This document shows positions 38,037 through 47,292 of a stretch of 64,000 nucleotides of DNA, piece after piece. Under the pieces are notes generated by a model, which was given only the letters and a program-made list of their open reading frames with translations, was not told the origin of the DNA and did not search any database. This DNA is from Pseudomonadota bacterium (lineage in GTDB: Bacteria; Pseudomonadota; Gammaproteobacteria; UBA1113), in contig JAJXUV010000004.1 of the NCBI GenBank assembly GCA_021782495.1, positions 109,590-173,589 of the forward strand, in the 5' to 3' direction. Each line of letters starts with the position of its first letter. The first letter of the stretch is position 1. A program made the translations under genes and the position numbers.

Positions 38037-38879
38037 TTAACCCAATTCACGGTGACGCAGTAAGACAGTTTTGTGTTTTTGCTTCAAAGCTTCATATAAC
38101 ATTTTCGCAATGTAGACGGAACGATGTTGGCCGCCGGTACAGCCGATAGAAACTGTCATATAGGCGCGATTATTGTTTTCAAATTTTGGCAACCACTCCG
38201 CTAAAAACTGCGCGATGTCCGATAATAAAGCCTGTGTTTCGGGTTTTTCATTTAGAAATTTTTGGATCGGTTCATCCAAACCCGTGTAAGGGCGCAATTC
38301 GCTGTGCCAATAAGGATTTGGCAACAAACGCACATCGAAAACGAAATCACTGTCGATGGGAACCCCGAATTTAAAGCCAAAAGATTGAATTAATATAGAT
38401 AAAGCCTCAGTCTTCGGCTCTATGCGGTTAGAAACAATGTCGCGTAAACCGTGTTGAGACAGTTGAGAGGTATCTATGACCAAATCGGCCACATGCGCCA
38501 AAGGATCCAACAATTTTTTTTCGTAAGCAATGGCTTCTTGTAAAGAACGGCGATCGGAGCTTAAAGGATGACGCCGCCGGGTTTCATTAAAGCGTTTAAT
38601 CAACACCTCATCGCTGGCATCCAGATACAGTATTTCACAACTAAAACCCGAAGTCTTAAAGCTTTGGATCCAATGGTGAAAGCCTTCCAAATCGGTGATG
38701 GGATTGCGTGCATCAATCCCAATGGCAATTTTTTGATAGGTTTTTTCCACGTGTGCGGTTAAATTTTCCAATAAACTGGCCGGCAAATTGTCAATGCAAT
38801 AATAACCCAGATCTTCTAAAAGATGCAGGGTAATACTTTTTCCCGAACCAGAACGTCCTGTAACAATAATAACGCGCAT
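38037..38879 (-). CDS. rapZ: RNase adapter / nucleotide-binding protein RapZ (YvcJ)
   Basis: 280 residues. The N-terminal kinase-like domain has Walker A GRSGSGKS (~7-14) and a Walker B-like region. The C-terminal RapZ domain has CTGGQHRSVYIAKML (~240-255), which binds GlcN6P in E. coli, where RapZ guides RNase E to the sRNA GlmZ. Whether that sRNA circuit exists here is unknown. It lies between hpf and ptsH, spaced 2-3 bases. Confidence 0.96.
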   Translation of the reverse strand: MRVIIVTGRSGSGKSITLHLLEDLGYYCIDNLPASLLENLTAHVEKTYQKIAIGIDARNPITDLEGFHHWIQSFKTSGFSCEILYLDASDEVLIKRFNETRRRHPLSSDRRSLQEAIAYEKKLLDPLAHVADLVIDTSQLSQHGLRDIVSNRIEPKTEALSILIQSFGFKFGVPIDSDFVFDVRLLPNPYWHSELRPYTGLDEPIQKFLNEKPETQALLSDIAQFLAEWLPKFENNNRAYMTVSIGCTGGQHRSVYIAKMLYEALKQKHKTVLLRHRELG

Positions 38880-38882
38880 TTT

Positions 38883-39164
38883 TCAGTGATTTCTTTCCTT
38901 GTGTTCTTTTAATTGACGCATCAATTTGTCTACCAAACCATCGATGGCACTGTACATATTGTCGGTTTTTTCACTCACGTGAATTTGTGTACCCGGAACA
39001 TGAACCGTCGCTTCGGCAATTTGCTCTAAGTGATCCACCTTAAAAGTCAGCGCCACACTGATGACATCGCTAAAATGCCTTTCCAAACGGTTTAATTTTT
39101 TGATGGCAAAATCTTTTAAAGGGGGTGTAATTTCTAAGTGATGGCCGGTGAAAGTAATTTGCAT
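38883..39164 (-). CDS. hpf: Ribosome hibernation-promoting factor
   Basis: Short HPF of 93 residues from ATG 39164, with GGAG at the right distance; a TTG 12 bases upstream would include the RBS. It starts MQITFTGHHLEITPPLKDFA and includes NMYSAIDGLVDKLMRQLKEHKE, the RaiA/HPF fold that blocks the decoding centre and dimerises ribosomes in stasis. rpoN, which usually precedes it, and ptsN, which usually follows it, are absent. Confidence 0.95.
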   Translation of the reverse strand: MQITFTGHHLEITPPLKDFAIKKLNRLERHFSDVISVALTFKVDHLEQIAEATVHVPGTQIHVSEKTDNMYSAIDGLVDKLMRQLKEHKERNH

Positions 39165-39247
39165 GTTAGTCTCCAAATGTTCATATACCTAAAATATAGC
39201 ATTTTTTTGATATTTTGTCACAGCATTAAATCGTCCGATCTGTCAAA

Positions 39248-40570
39248 TTAATCCTTTCCGGCCACCATCATCTCGCTAATCAAGACTGAGCCGCTTTGTA
39301 TGTAAGAGCGCATATTCACATCCGTGCCAATTGCAACAATCTGGGAAAACATGTCTTTGAGATTGCCGGCAATGGTCACGCCCTCGACAGGGTGTTGTAT
39401 CAGGCCATTTTCGATCCAAAAACCGCTGGCACCTTGGGAGTAATCCCCTGTCACCAAATTCACGCCCATGCCCATGACTTCGGTGACCAACAAACCGGTA
39501 TTCATTTTTTGAAACAAGGCTTGTTCATCTTCGCCAGTGGATTGCACCAAAATATTGTGCGCGCCACCTGCATTCCCCGTCGTTTCCAACCCCAATCGAC
39601 ACGCAGAATAATGATTTAAAATATAACCTTGCAAGACACCGGCTTTGACCAATTCTCGCTTTTGAGTGGCCACACCTTCTCGGTCAAAATAACTGCTAGC
39701 CCAGGCGCCCGGCAAAGTCGGATCTTCCACAATCGTGACACAGGCATTTAAAACGCGCTCTCCTACTTTGCCTTTTAAAAAAGAAGCATCCCGGTATAAA
39801 TTGCCTCCACTAATCGCCGATAACAATTCGCCCCAAAATTGCGACACCATCCGCTGACTCAATAAAACCGGCATTTTGCCCGTGGAAATGGTTTTAGCCC
39901 CTAAGCGTTGCACCGCGTACTTCGCGGCACGCAAGGCTACTTTTTTGAAATCTTCTAAGCCATTGGCATTTCGGCTGTTGATATAATCATAATCCCGTTG
40001 CATTGCACCATTTTTATCTTGAGCCAATAAAGAACAACTGAAAGAATGCGAGGTCGAATTTAAACTCCCACAAAATCCATGGGAATTGGCATAGACATAA
40101 TGGGATTGATGGGTATTTAAATTTACGCCTTCGGAATTGTGAATTCGAGGATCGCTGACAATGGCACTATTTTCTGCTTCTTGCAACAAAGGGATCGCTT
40201 CTTCGGGCTTAATCTGCCAAGGATGGTATAAATCGAGATCTTTTATTTCTGAAGCCATGCGATTTTTAGGTGCCAAACCCGCAGCTGGATCTTCGTCGGT
40301 GTGTTGAGCAATGTACCAAGCCTTATCTAAACAATGCTCCAAACTCGTTTCTGAAAAATCAGAACTACTCACCATGCCCTGACGTTGTCCAGCATAGAGC
40401 GTCATCGATAAGCCTTTGTCTCGATTAAATTCGACGGTATCGACTTCTCCTTTACGCACCGTTACCATAAACCCGTAGCTCATTGAGGCACTGATTTCCG
40501 CACTCGTCGCCCCTTTTTGCTTGGCTTTCTCCAAAAGCCTTAAGATCATCGCTTCGATTTGCGTGGACAT
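39248..40570 (-). CDS. pmbA: Metalloprotease subunit PmbA/TldE
   Basis: 440-residue partner of TldD; the TldD/E protease processes microcin precursors and degrades CcdA-type substrates. PmbA lacks the metal site and serves in substrate shaping. Family segments are EFNRDKGLSMTLYAGQRQG, YDYINSRNANGL and ENGLIQHPVEGVTIAGNL. tldD is not in the window. It is located beside hpf on the same strand. Confidence 0.95.
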   Translation of the reverse strand: MSTQIEAMILRLLEKAKQKGATSAEISASMSYGFMVTVRKGEVDTVEFNRDKGLSMTLYAGQRQGMVSSSDFSETSLEHCLDKAWYIAQHTDEDPAAGLAPKNRMASEIKDLDLYHPWQIKPEEAIPLLQEAENSAIVSDPRIHNSEGVNLNTHQSHYVYANSHGFCGSLNSTSHSFSCSLLAQDKNGAMQRDYDYINSRNANGLEDFKKVALRAAKYAVQRLGAKTISTGKMPVLLSQRMVSQFWGELLSAISGGNLYRDASFLKGKVGERVLNACVTIVEDPTLPGAWASSYFDREGVATQKRELVKAGVLQGYILNHYSACRLGLETTGNAGGAHNILVQSTGEDEQALFQKMNTGLLVTEVMGMGVNLVTGDYSQGASGFWIENGLIQHPVEGVTIAGNLKDMFSQIVAIGTDVNMRSYIQSGSVLISEMMVAGKD

Positions 40571-40586
40571 ATCCTTCCCTTAGAAA

Positions 40587-42332
40587 TTAGAAATAAGCAT
40601 CCAACTGTGCTAACAAACCATTGGAAGTACTGCCATCGGGTATAAATACGACGCCATTATTTCCACTGCCTGTATCGCCAGAACTGTAGTTGATGTAATG
40701 ATGCGCTTCCAGCGTCAATAAAGTATTTTTAAAGATGGAGGTACTCAGCGCTGCGGTATACCCTCGCGCAGGAACATTCAAGGCCAGCGCTTGCTTAGTT
40801 TGATCGAAGGATAAAGCAAAAGTGGAGGGCCTTGCAAAAATGTTGAATTTGTAATCCGCTTCATAGTGGCCTGCGCTGGGTTGTGCACCATGGCCATTGT
40901 AACTTAAATCGACCTGATTGAAGGCTTGAGTCGCCGTCGTGTATTCCGCCATCAATACAATGGGGCTATAACTTAGATCCATACGAAAGTCTGCGCCGGG
41001 CACACCGTGTCTGAGGACTTCCGTTTGTGAAGAGTCACCAAAACCGTTGAAATCATCTAAATCTACATTACCGCCATTCCCACCCGTGTATTGCATACCC
41101 AAAGCATCTGAGACATTGCTGATCACGCTCGCGCCCAAGCCAATGTTGGCACCGCCCAATAAGAAATGGTAGGCCACATCCGCGCCATATTCGTTTAATA
41201 CTGAAGAAGGGATATTATCAAGATTGTTAGCATTATTAGGATTGTTTAAAGCATTTTCGGAAGCAATTCTCGCATCTCCGCGGTACCCATAAACAGAAGC
41301 ATCCAGCCCTGTACTTTCAGCCGAGTTATACCCCAAAACAATGGGTCTGCCCTTCGTACGGAATAAACTTTTGTTGAAGGGGTTACTGATGTCGTTAGTG
41401 CTAAAAGAACCGAAAGGCACATACAATTGCCCCACTGTTCCATAAAAATGCGATTTATTGAAATTACCAATGGTAATAAATCCATTGTCTAAAAAGACGT
41501 TAGAATTGCTGACACGCTGCCCACCATTGGAAGTACCCGTACTGTACACATAGGACATAAAACCCGTGACCCATTTGCCAATCAGCGCTTGCATGTCTAA
41601 TTCTGCGTTATTTAAATTCAGATCGCTGTGGTTATTGTCATTAAAGCCATTGATGTGTTGGCCTAAGGCTTCGATATTACCACTCAACTCTAACAAGGGA
41701 TAATTGGGTAAAGCCAAACCCATTGCGTGCATTTCGTCCGCAAAATTCTTATTCTGTTGCAAGATCGCCACGTTCTTTTTGATGGTGGAATAGTTTACAA
41801 TTAAGTCTGAGCCAGAAAATTGCCGGCTAGAATGAATAAAGGGCGCTGTGATCACGGCAGTACCGCCGATATTCGCTAAATCTCCTCTTCCGCCATAAGG
41901 TTCAGCTGTCAGATCAGGCACTGCGGCAGAAGTGGTGTTTGGCGCGGTTTCAGCCCTATCTAGCGCAGGCGCTGTAGGGGTTTGAAGTTCAAGCGGAGAT
42001 GTTGTTTTGGTACTCGTTTTGGACATACCGGGCGCAGGCGCTTTCTGCGGAGTGCTTGAAGGACTTTCTTTTGCGGTCTTTTCCTTCGCGCTGACTGAAA
42101 CCGGGATAGCCACTGGCGTTGCGGCTTTCTGTGTCTTCAATTCAGCAATTTGTTTTTGCAATTCTCGCAACTGTTCTTGCAAAGCAGCCGTTTGTTGACT
42201 CAATAATTCGACTTGTTTATCCGTGTTACTACTTGCAGAAGTGCTTGACTCTGCAAAAGCTTCACTGACAATACTCTGCCCTAAAATAACAGCCAATGCG
42301 ATACTGATTTTTTTTATGGACAAAAACTTCAC
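40587..42332 (-). CDS. LbtU/DUF3573-type outer-membrane porin
   Basis: 581 residues: signal peptide (~1-27, ending AFA), a coiled coil of about 40 residues (QTAALQEQLRELQKQIAELK type), a Pro/Thr/Ala-rich linker (~75-150), then a beta-barrel of about 400 residues with VNYSTIKKNVAILQQN, LELSGNIEALGQ and GQLYVPFGSFSTND. The last residues (LLAQLDAYF) end in Phe, as expected for BAM. It resembles LbtU, the legiobactin receptor of Legionella, and DUF3573 proteins of Francisella and Coxiella. The ligand is unknown; iron-siderophore uptake is inferred. Confidence 0.85.
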   Translation of the reverse strand: MKFLSIKKISIALAVILGQSIVSEAFAESSTSASSNTDKQVELLSQQTAALQEQLRELQKQIAELKTQKAATPVAIPVSVSAKEKTAKESPSSTPQKAPAPGMSKTSTKTTSPLELQTPTAPALDRAETAPNTTSAAVPDLTAEPYGGRGDLANIGGTAVITAPFIHSSRQFSGSDLIVNYSTIKKNVAILQQNKNFADEMHAMGLALPNYPLLELSGNIEALGQHINGFNDNNHSDLNLNNAELDMQALIGKWVTGFMSYVYSTGTSNGGQRVSNSNVFLDNGFITIGNFNKSHFYGTVGQLYVPFGSFSTNDISNPFNKSLFRTKGRPIVLGYNSAESTGLDASVYGYRGDARIASENALNNPNNANNLDNIPSSVLNEYGADVAYHFLLGGANIGLGASVISNVSDALGMQYTGGNGGNVDLDDFNGFGDSSQTEVLRHGVPGADFRMDLSYSPIVLMAEYTTATQAFNQVDLSYNGHGAQPSAGHYEADYKFNIFARPSTFALSFDQTKQALALNVPARGYTAALSTSIFKNTLLTLEAHHYINYSSGDTGSGNNGVVFIPDGSTSNGLLAQLDAYF

Positions 42333-42373
42333 GATCGTGTTCCTTTATTAGAATAATTCAAACCATATCCTGC

Positions 42374-42393
42374 CTTAATTTTTCCTTAATAAA
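42374..42393 (+). promoter_or_regulatory. PmrA-box-like direct repeat upstream of the LbtU-like gene
   Basis: CTTAATTTT-TC-CTTAATAAA, close to the cTTAATatT-N2-cTTAATatT consensus, 41-61 bases upstream of the LbtU-like start. It is oriented away from that gene, and no -10 box lies at the expected distance on the plus strand. On the minus strand it reads ATTAAG-N5-ATTAAG. Confidence 0.35.
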
Positions 42394-42449
42394 TGGTATC
42401 ACGATCGCTTTTAATAAAACCACCATTTTAAGATGATTTTATTAAAATA

Positions 42450-42526
42450 ATAACCGAGCCGCGACCGTCAGGCAGTAGAGAAAGCGGGTTACATTTCTCC
42501 GCTCTCTGACGGTCGCAGCTCGGCTA
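42450..42526. repeat. Family-A inverted pair
   Basis: TAACCGAGCCGCGACCGTCA (from 42451) and its imperfect complement ending CGGTCGCAGCTCGGCTA (42526) flank a short loop. The remaining bases to pyrC hold the lead-in repeat at 42569-42612, a CGAATTCTG-like motif shared with 20868 and 21005, and an AT-rich promoter area with TATACT at 42651. Confidence 0.82.
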
Positions 42527-42690
42527 GAACAATCAAAATTGAATTCTTAAACAGAATTCGCGTTAAAAACCAAGAATAGGGAGATGATTGTTTCAATGCT
42601 TATTGCGAGGTCTTTCGAGCGCTTTACATAAATTCTCTTCAAAAATGAGTTATACTCTATCTAATTTTATAAATTAGGCTATTCTTCTGC

Positions 42691-43746
42691 ATGTATAGTA
42701 TAAATATTATTCAACCTGATGATTGGCACATTCATTTACGCGATGAAAATACGCTTAAAATGACAGTTCCTTTGGCTGAGGCAGCTTTTGGGCGCGTCCT
42801 CGCCATGCCTAATTTAACTCCCCCTTTAACCACAGTCCAAAGTGTTTTGGATTACCGTTCCCGTATTCTCGCTAATACCCGAAACCCGCATTTTACGCCG
42901 TATTTTGCTTTGTATTTTAATGAGCAATTAACCGCAGATACTTTGCAAGAAGCCAAAACTTGCCCTTGGATCCTGGGTGTAAAATGGTATCCTCGAGGTG
43001 CCACCACGCATTCAGATTGGGGTGTTGAAGACATTTCTCAGCATTTTGAGCATCTGGCGCTGATGGAAGAATTAAAATTACCTTTATTGATACACGGTGA
43101 AGTCACCGACAGCACCGTCGACATCTTCGAGCGTGAGCCCCGTTTTATCGAGACTGTTTTAATGCCTCTACAACAACGCTTTCCAAAATTGCCTATTGTT
43201 TTGGAGCACATCACGACACTCGATGCCGTGCAATGGATACAAAACATGCCAGCACACATTGCAGCCACCGTCACCGCGCATCATCTGGCTTTTAATCGCA
43301 ATCATTTGTTGGCCGGCGGTCTTAAACCGGATTATTATTGCTTGCCGGTTCTCAAACAAGCCGCGCATCAGTACAGTTTACAACAAGCGGTCATGACTTC
43401 AGGACAAACGCAATTCTTTTTAGGCACTGACAGTGCACCGCACACGCGCGATAAAAAATACAATTCTTGTGGCTGTGCGGGTTGTTTTACTACACCCGTT
43501 GCTCTGGCTTTATTGGCAGAATTGTTTTTTGAAAATCAAGCTTTATCGCTCTTAGAAGCCTTTTGCAGCATCAACGGTGCGCGCTTTTATCAATTGCCCT
43601 TGAATACACAGCATCTGCGTTTAACGCAGCAAGATTGGGTTGTTCCCGAACATTATCAAATCAGTGGCCTCACTTTTGTGCCGCTTTTAGCCGGACAAAC
43701 TTTAGCTTGGCAGTACCACATCGCAGAGAATGTCCATCATGAATGA
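42691..43746 (+). CDS. pyrC: Dihydroorotase, class II
   Basis: Pyrimidine biosynthesis, cyclising carbamoyl aspartate. 351 residues. Zinc ligands are His-His in DDWHIHLRD (~14-18), the bridging Lys in GVKWYPRGATT (~101), His in LLIHGEV and VLEHITT, and the catalytic Asp in LGTDSAPH. Class II (E. coli PyrC-like) by length and motifs. It heads the pyrC-rnt-mnmA-hflD run. Confidence 0.97.
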   Translation: MYSINIIQPDDWHIHLRDENTLKMTVPLAEAAFGRVLAMPNLTPPLTTVQSVLDYRSRILANTRNPHFTPYFALYFNEQLTADTLQEAKTCPWILGVKWYPRGATTHSDWGVEDISQHFEHLALMEELKLPLLIHGEVTDSTVDIFEREPRFIETVLMPLQQRFPKLPIVLEHITTLDAVQWIQNMPAHIAATVTAHHLAFNRNHLLAGGLKPDYYCLPVLKQAAHQYSLQQAVMTSGQTQFFLGTDSAPHTRDKKYNSCGCAGCFTTPVALALLAELFFENQALSLLEAFCSINGARFYQLPLNTQHLRLTQQDWVVPEHYQISGLTFVPLLAGQTLAWQYHIAENVHHE

Positions 43747-44365
43747 AAAGATACTTTCTCTCGCCAAACGTTTCAGAGGCTATTTTCCCATCATCGTTGA
43801 TGTCGAAACAGGTGGATTCGATCCCAAAAAACATGCTTTGTTAGAAATCGCGGCTGTCACGCTGGAAATGGATGGCGAAGGATTTTTAAAACCTAAAAAC
43901 ACCTATTTTTACGCAATAAATCCTTTTGAAGGTGCGCAATTGGATCCTTCTTCGATGGCTTTTACCGGCATCATTCCCGATCACCCTTTCAGAATGGCGG
44001 TCGATGAAAAAAAAGCTTTAAAAGAATTGTTCACACAATTGAAAACAGAAATGAAAGAAGCTTCATGTAAACGTTGTGTTTTGGTCGGCCACAATGCGGC
44101 TTTCGATTTGAGTTTTATTAACGCGGTTTGTGAACGACAACATTTAAAAAGTGCCTTTCACCCTTTTACAACCTTTGACACCGCCGCATTGAGCGCTTTG
44201 GCTGTGGGTGAAACCGTATTGGCCAATGCACTGGCGGCAGCCCAACTCGATTTTGACACACAACAAGCGCATTCCGCTTTGTATGACGCCGAACGCACCG
44301 CAGAATTGTTTTGCTTCATTGTCAATCGCTGGCAGCAATTAGGCGGATGGAGGCATTCTGGATGA
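43739..44365 (+). CDS. rnt: Ribonuclease T
   Basis: DEDD 3'-5' exonuclease that trims tRNA and other stable RNA 3' ends. 208 residues from ATG 43739 (an ATG at 43730 is also possible). DEDD residues: Asp/Glu in [10 protein letters not shown], Asp in [10 protein letters not shown], and His/Asp in [17 protein letters not shown]. It overlaps pyrC by eight bases, and its stop overlaps the mnmA start (ATGA). Confidence 0.95.
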   Translation: MNEKILSLAKRFRGYFPIIVDVETGGFDPKKHALLEIAAVTLEMDGEGFLKPKNTYFYAINPFEGAQLDPSSMAFTGIIPDHPFRMAVDEKKALKELFTQLKTEMKEASCKRCVLVGHNAAFDLSFINAVCERQHLKSAFHPFTTFDTAALSALAVGETVLANALAAAQLDFDTQQAHSALYDAERTAELFCFIVNRWQQLGGWRHSG

Positions 44366-45441
44366 ATTCCATTCCCGTCGTGATCGGTTTATCGGGTGGC
44401 GTAGATTCTTCCGTATCGGCTTATTTGTTAAAAGAACAAGGCTATGCTGTCGAAGCCGTCTTCATGAAAAATTGGGAAGAAGACGACACTGACACTTATT
44501 GCTCTGCCAGTGTTGATGTAGAAGACGCCAAAGCCGTTTGCGATACCCTCGATATTCCTTTACATACGGTGAATTTTGCTGCTGAATATTGGGAGTGCGT
44601 TTTTGAAATTTTTCTACGAGAATACCGTGCCGGACGCACACCCAATCCCGATATTTTGTGCAACAAAGAAATAAAATTTAAATTGTTCTTAGAGTATTGT
44701 CTGAAAACGCGCGGCGCGCAGTATTTGGCAACTGGCCACTATGCCCGCATCGGCAAAACAGGCGATCATTACACTTTGTTAAAAGGCCTCGACGAAAATA
44801 AAGATCAAACCTATTTCATTTATACCTTGGGACAGAAGCAATTAAGCCAATCTTTATTTCCTGTCGGCCATTTACATAAAAGCGAAGTCCGTGCTTTGGC
44901 AAAAAAAATCGGACTGCGAACACACGACAAAAAAGACAGCACCGGTATTTGTTTTATCGGCGAGCGTAAATTTAAAGATTTTCTGGCGCGCTATTTGCCG
45001 GCACAACCCGGCTCAATCGAAACCGTTGAAGGCAAAGTGCTGAGCCAACACGAGGGATTGATGTATTATACGATTGGTCAACGCAAAGGCCTTCAGATCG
45101 GCGGCAAAGCCGATGCCTTGGAAGCGCCTTGGTATGTGGTCGCCAAAGATTTAGAACGCAATGTCTTGGTGGTGGCGCAAACACACGAGCATCCTTTATT
45201 ATATCAAAATACTTTAAAGTGCACGGATTTGTCTTGGGGCAGGGATGAAGCCCCTGTTTATCCTTTAGTGTGTCGGGCTAAAACGCGTTACCGACAAAAA
45301 GAAGCGGCGTGTACAGTGATACCGCTGGATGCAGACACCCTGCAAGTCACTTTTGAGGCCCCGCAATGGGCAATCACGCCGGGTCAAGCGATCGTCTTTT
45401 ACCAAGATGAAACCTGTTTAGGTGGAGGAACTATTTCATGA
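44362..45441 (+). CDS. mnmA: tRNA-uridine 2-sulfurtransferase MnmA
   Basis: Thiolates U34 of tRNA-Lys, Glu and Gln. 359 residues from ATG 44362, with GGAGG eight bases upstream. PP-loop [15 protein letters not shown] (~7-21), catalytic Cys pair in [12 protein letters not shown] (~100) and [10 protein letters not shown] (~197), and the C-terminal beta-barrel are present. It precedes hflD, as in E. coli. Confidence 0.97.
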   Translation: MNSIPVVIGLSGGVDSSVSAYLLKEQGYAVEAVFMKNWEEDDTDTYCSASVDVEDAKAVCDTLDIPLHTVNFAAEYWECVFEIFLREYRAGRTPNPDILCNKEIKFKLFLEYCLKTRGAQYLATGHYARIGKTGDHYTLLKGLDENKDQTYFIYTLGQKQLSQSLFPVGHLHKSEVRALAKKIGLRTHDKKDSTGICFIGERKFKDFLARYLPAQPGSIETVEGKVLSQHEGLMYYTIGQRKGLQIGGKADALEAPWYVVAKDLERNVLVVAQTHEHPLLYQNTLKCTDLSWGRDEAPVYPLVCRAKTRYRQKEAACTVIPLDADTLQVTFEAPQWAITPGQAIVFYQDETCLGGGTIS

Positions 45442-46088
45442 TGACATTGACACGTGAACAAGAACGTGTTTTGGCTTTGTCAGGTGTCGTTCAAGCGGCA
45501 ACCCTGCTCTTCGAATTCACCATAGAAAATAAATGGGATGAAGCGGCTTTTGCCGTGTGTATTGGCAGTTTATACAACCAAAATCCTGCCGATTTAACAG
45601 ACATTTATGGCGACCTACACGGTTTAGAAAAAGGCTTATCGATTTTAGCGCGGATTTTTCAAGCACCTAAATCTTTAAAAGACCGTGAAATTACGCGTTA
45701 CAGCGTCGGCACCATTCACTTAGCGCGCAAATTAGCTAAAAACAAAGCCTTGACAGAAAAATTAAAAACCAAAATTCGTTTTTCCGCTTCACAAGCACAA
45801 TATTTTTCACCCACCCACAGCAATGTGATTGCCAGCATCGCAGAAACCTATGTAGAAACTTTGGGAAGTCTGCCTTTTAGAATTCAAATCCTAGGCCGAC
45901 CTGAAATAATGAAACGCGCTGAAACCCTAGAGAAAGCCCGCGCTTTATTGATGGCAGCGGTTCGCTCAGCCGTCTTGTGGCAACAATTGGGCGCCTCGCA
46001 ATGGCAGTTGTTGTTTAAGCGCAAAGCCTTGGCAAACAGTGCCAAGGCTTTGTTGGGAGAGATGAATGCAAAAAAGGAAATCACATAG
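45438..46088 (+). CDS. hflD: HflD homologue
   Basis: 216-residue membrane-associated helical protein, known in E. coli for modulating lambda CII stability; its native role is unclear. Segments [18 protein letters not shown] and [15 protein letters not shown] are typical. It overlaps mnmA by four bases. purB, the usual next gene, is missing and replaced by a convergent ankyrin gene. A 12-bp perfect hairpin (46022-46052) lies in its last codons. Confidence 0.92.
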   Translation: MMTLTREQERVLALSGVVQAATLLFEFTIENKWDEAAFAVCIGSLYNQNPADLTDIYGDLHGLEKGLSILARIFQAPKSLKDREITRYSVGTIHLARKLAKNKALTEKLKTKIRFSASQAQYFSPTHSNVIASIAETYVETLGSLPFRIQILGRPEIMKRAETLEKARALLMAAVRSAVLWQQLGASQWQLLFKRKALANSAKALLGEMNAKKEIT

Positions 46089-46097
46089 AAACACATT

Positions 46098-46125
46098 CTT
46101 CAAATTAGTGGTAACTAATTTGAAG
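46098..46125. terminator. Perfect 12-bp hairpin between hflD and the ankyrin gene
   Basis: CTTCAAATTAGT pairs with ACTAATTTGAAG across a GGTA loop. It overlaps the ankyrin gene's stop codon. Neither strand has a following T-tract, so it may be a bidirectional stabilising stem rather than a true intrinsic terminator. Confidence 0.5.
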
Positions 46126-47170
46126 GTGATAATCCGGAATTTTGCTTGGGTTGGTTTGGATCCTCTATTTTTGGCCGCTTTACTGAAAATTGAGTAAAGG
46201 GAGATGATTGAATACTAGGCACAGCACTCGTTTCTTTTCTTTTGCTTCCCGATTCAGGTAATTCTGGAGACTGTAAAACTGAAGATTCCGATGGTGCTGA
46301 AGAGACTGGAATTGATTCATAAACAAAATTTCGGATAAATTCGCTTATTTCAGGAACAGCAATATCTGCAGGCGTTTTTCCTTCATCGTTTCTCAACTCT
46401 TTATTCGCATCTCTGCTCAGGAGGAATTGAACGAAATTCTTTTGCCCTATTTTTATGGTACATATACAATTAATTACAGCGAGATGCAGTGGCGTATTAC
46501 CGTCCTCATCTGGCATATCGATATTATTATACTGATCCTTTTCAAGGATAAGCTTCGCTATATCGATATGCACATCCTCCATAGGCTTGGATCTACTGTC
46601 CGCAGCATCATGCAAGGGTGTTTTGCCAGAATTATCTTTTATCTTGATATCCGCATTGTTTTCAATTAGAAGTTCTGCTATCTCTTTGCGCCCAAAAAAA
46701 GCAGCTAGATGCAATGGCGTAACGCCTCGATTATTCTGTGCATCAACATCCGCACCTTTGTCAATAAGAATTTTCACCACATCCTGTTGCCCATAGGAAA
46801 CAGCGAAATGCAAGGGTGTTTCCCCATCGGTATTTTCTATAAAAATATCGGCGCCTTTACTAATAAGAAATTTCGCCATATCAACATGCTTGCAACTTAT
46901 AGCGACATGCAATGGGGTATTTCCATTAGGCCATTGCGCATTCATAATCTCGGCATGTGCATTTTCTCCTCCCTGCATGATATTTTTGTCAAAAAGAAAT
47001 TGCGCCATATCGGTATTCCCTTCCATTGCCACCTCATGTAACACTGAACTTCCCCATTTATTGACTTTGCGAATTAAATTTGGATCATCTTGTAGATTTT
47101 GGGTTACTCTGTTGAAATTATTTTCTTTAACTGCCTTAAAAAATTCTTCTATTTTTTGCGATGCAGACAT
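46115..47170 (-). CDS. Ankyrin-repeat protein with basic C-terminal tail
   Basis: 351 residues. About six ankyrin units run between residues ~38 and 290 (GNTPLHVAISCKHVDMAKFL, GETPLHFAVSYGQQDVVKIL, GVTPLHLAAFFGRKEIAELL and others), with insertions in units 1, 5 and 6. A Ser/Pro-rich tail follows, with two basic clusters, SKRK (309-312) and VKRPKIED (330-337), resembling a eukaryotic nuclear localisation signal. No signal peptide. AAAGGAG lies ahead of the ATG. Host-directed (possibly nuclear) effector by inference. It is inserted where purB would follow hflD. Confidence 0.9.
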   Translation of the reverse strand: MSASQKIEEFFKAVKENNFNRVTQNLQDDPNLIRKVNKWGSSVLHEVAMEGNTDMAQFLFDKNIMQGGENAHAEIMNAQWPNGNTPLHVAISCKHVDMAKFLISKGADIFIENTDGETPLHFAVSYGQQDVVKILIDKGADVDAQNNRGVTPLHLAAFFGRKEIAELLIENNADIKIKDNSGKTPLHDAADSRSKPMEDVHIDIAKLILEKDQYNNIDMPDEDGNTPLHLAVINCICTIKIGQKNFVQFLLSRDANKELRNDEGKTPADIAVPEISEFIRNFVYESIPVSSAPSESSVLQSPELPESGSKRKETSAVPSIQSSPFTQFSVKRPKIEDPNQPKQNSGLSPSN

Positions 47171-47236
47171 AATAATTGTCTCCTTTCAGACTAGGATTTT
47201 TTTTAGAACTACTACAAACTTAAAGAACACGTAAAC

Positions 47237-47263
47237 AAGCCAGTGGAACTTCCTCACTAGCCT
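47237..47263 (-). terminator. Possible terminator of the peroxiredoxin gene
   Basis: On the minus strand, AGGCTAGTG pairs with CACTGGCTT (with G-U pairs) and is followed by GTTTAC. The T-tract is weak. Confidence 0.4.
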
Positions 47264-47292
47264 TTTGGAAAACAAATAACTGAACTTTTTAG

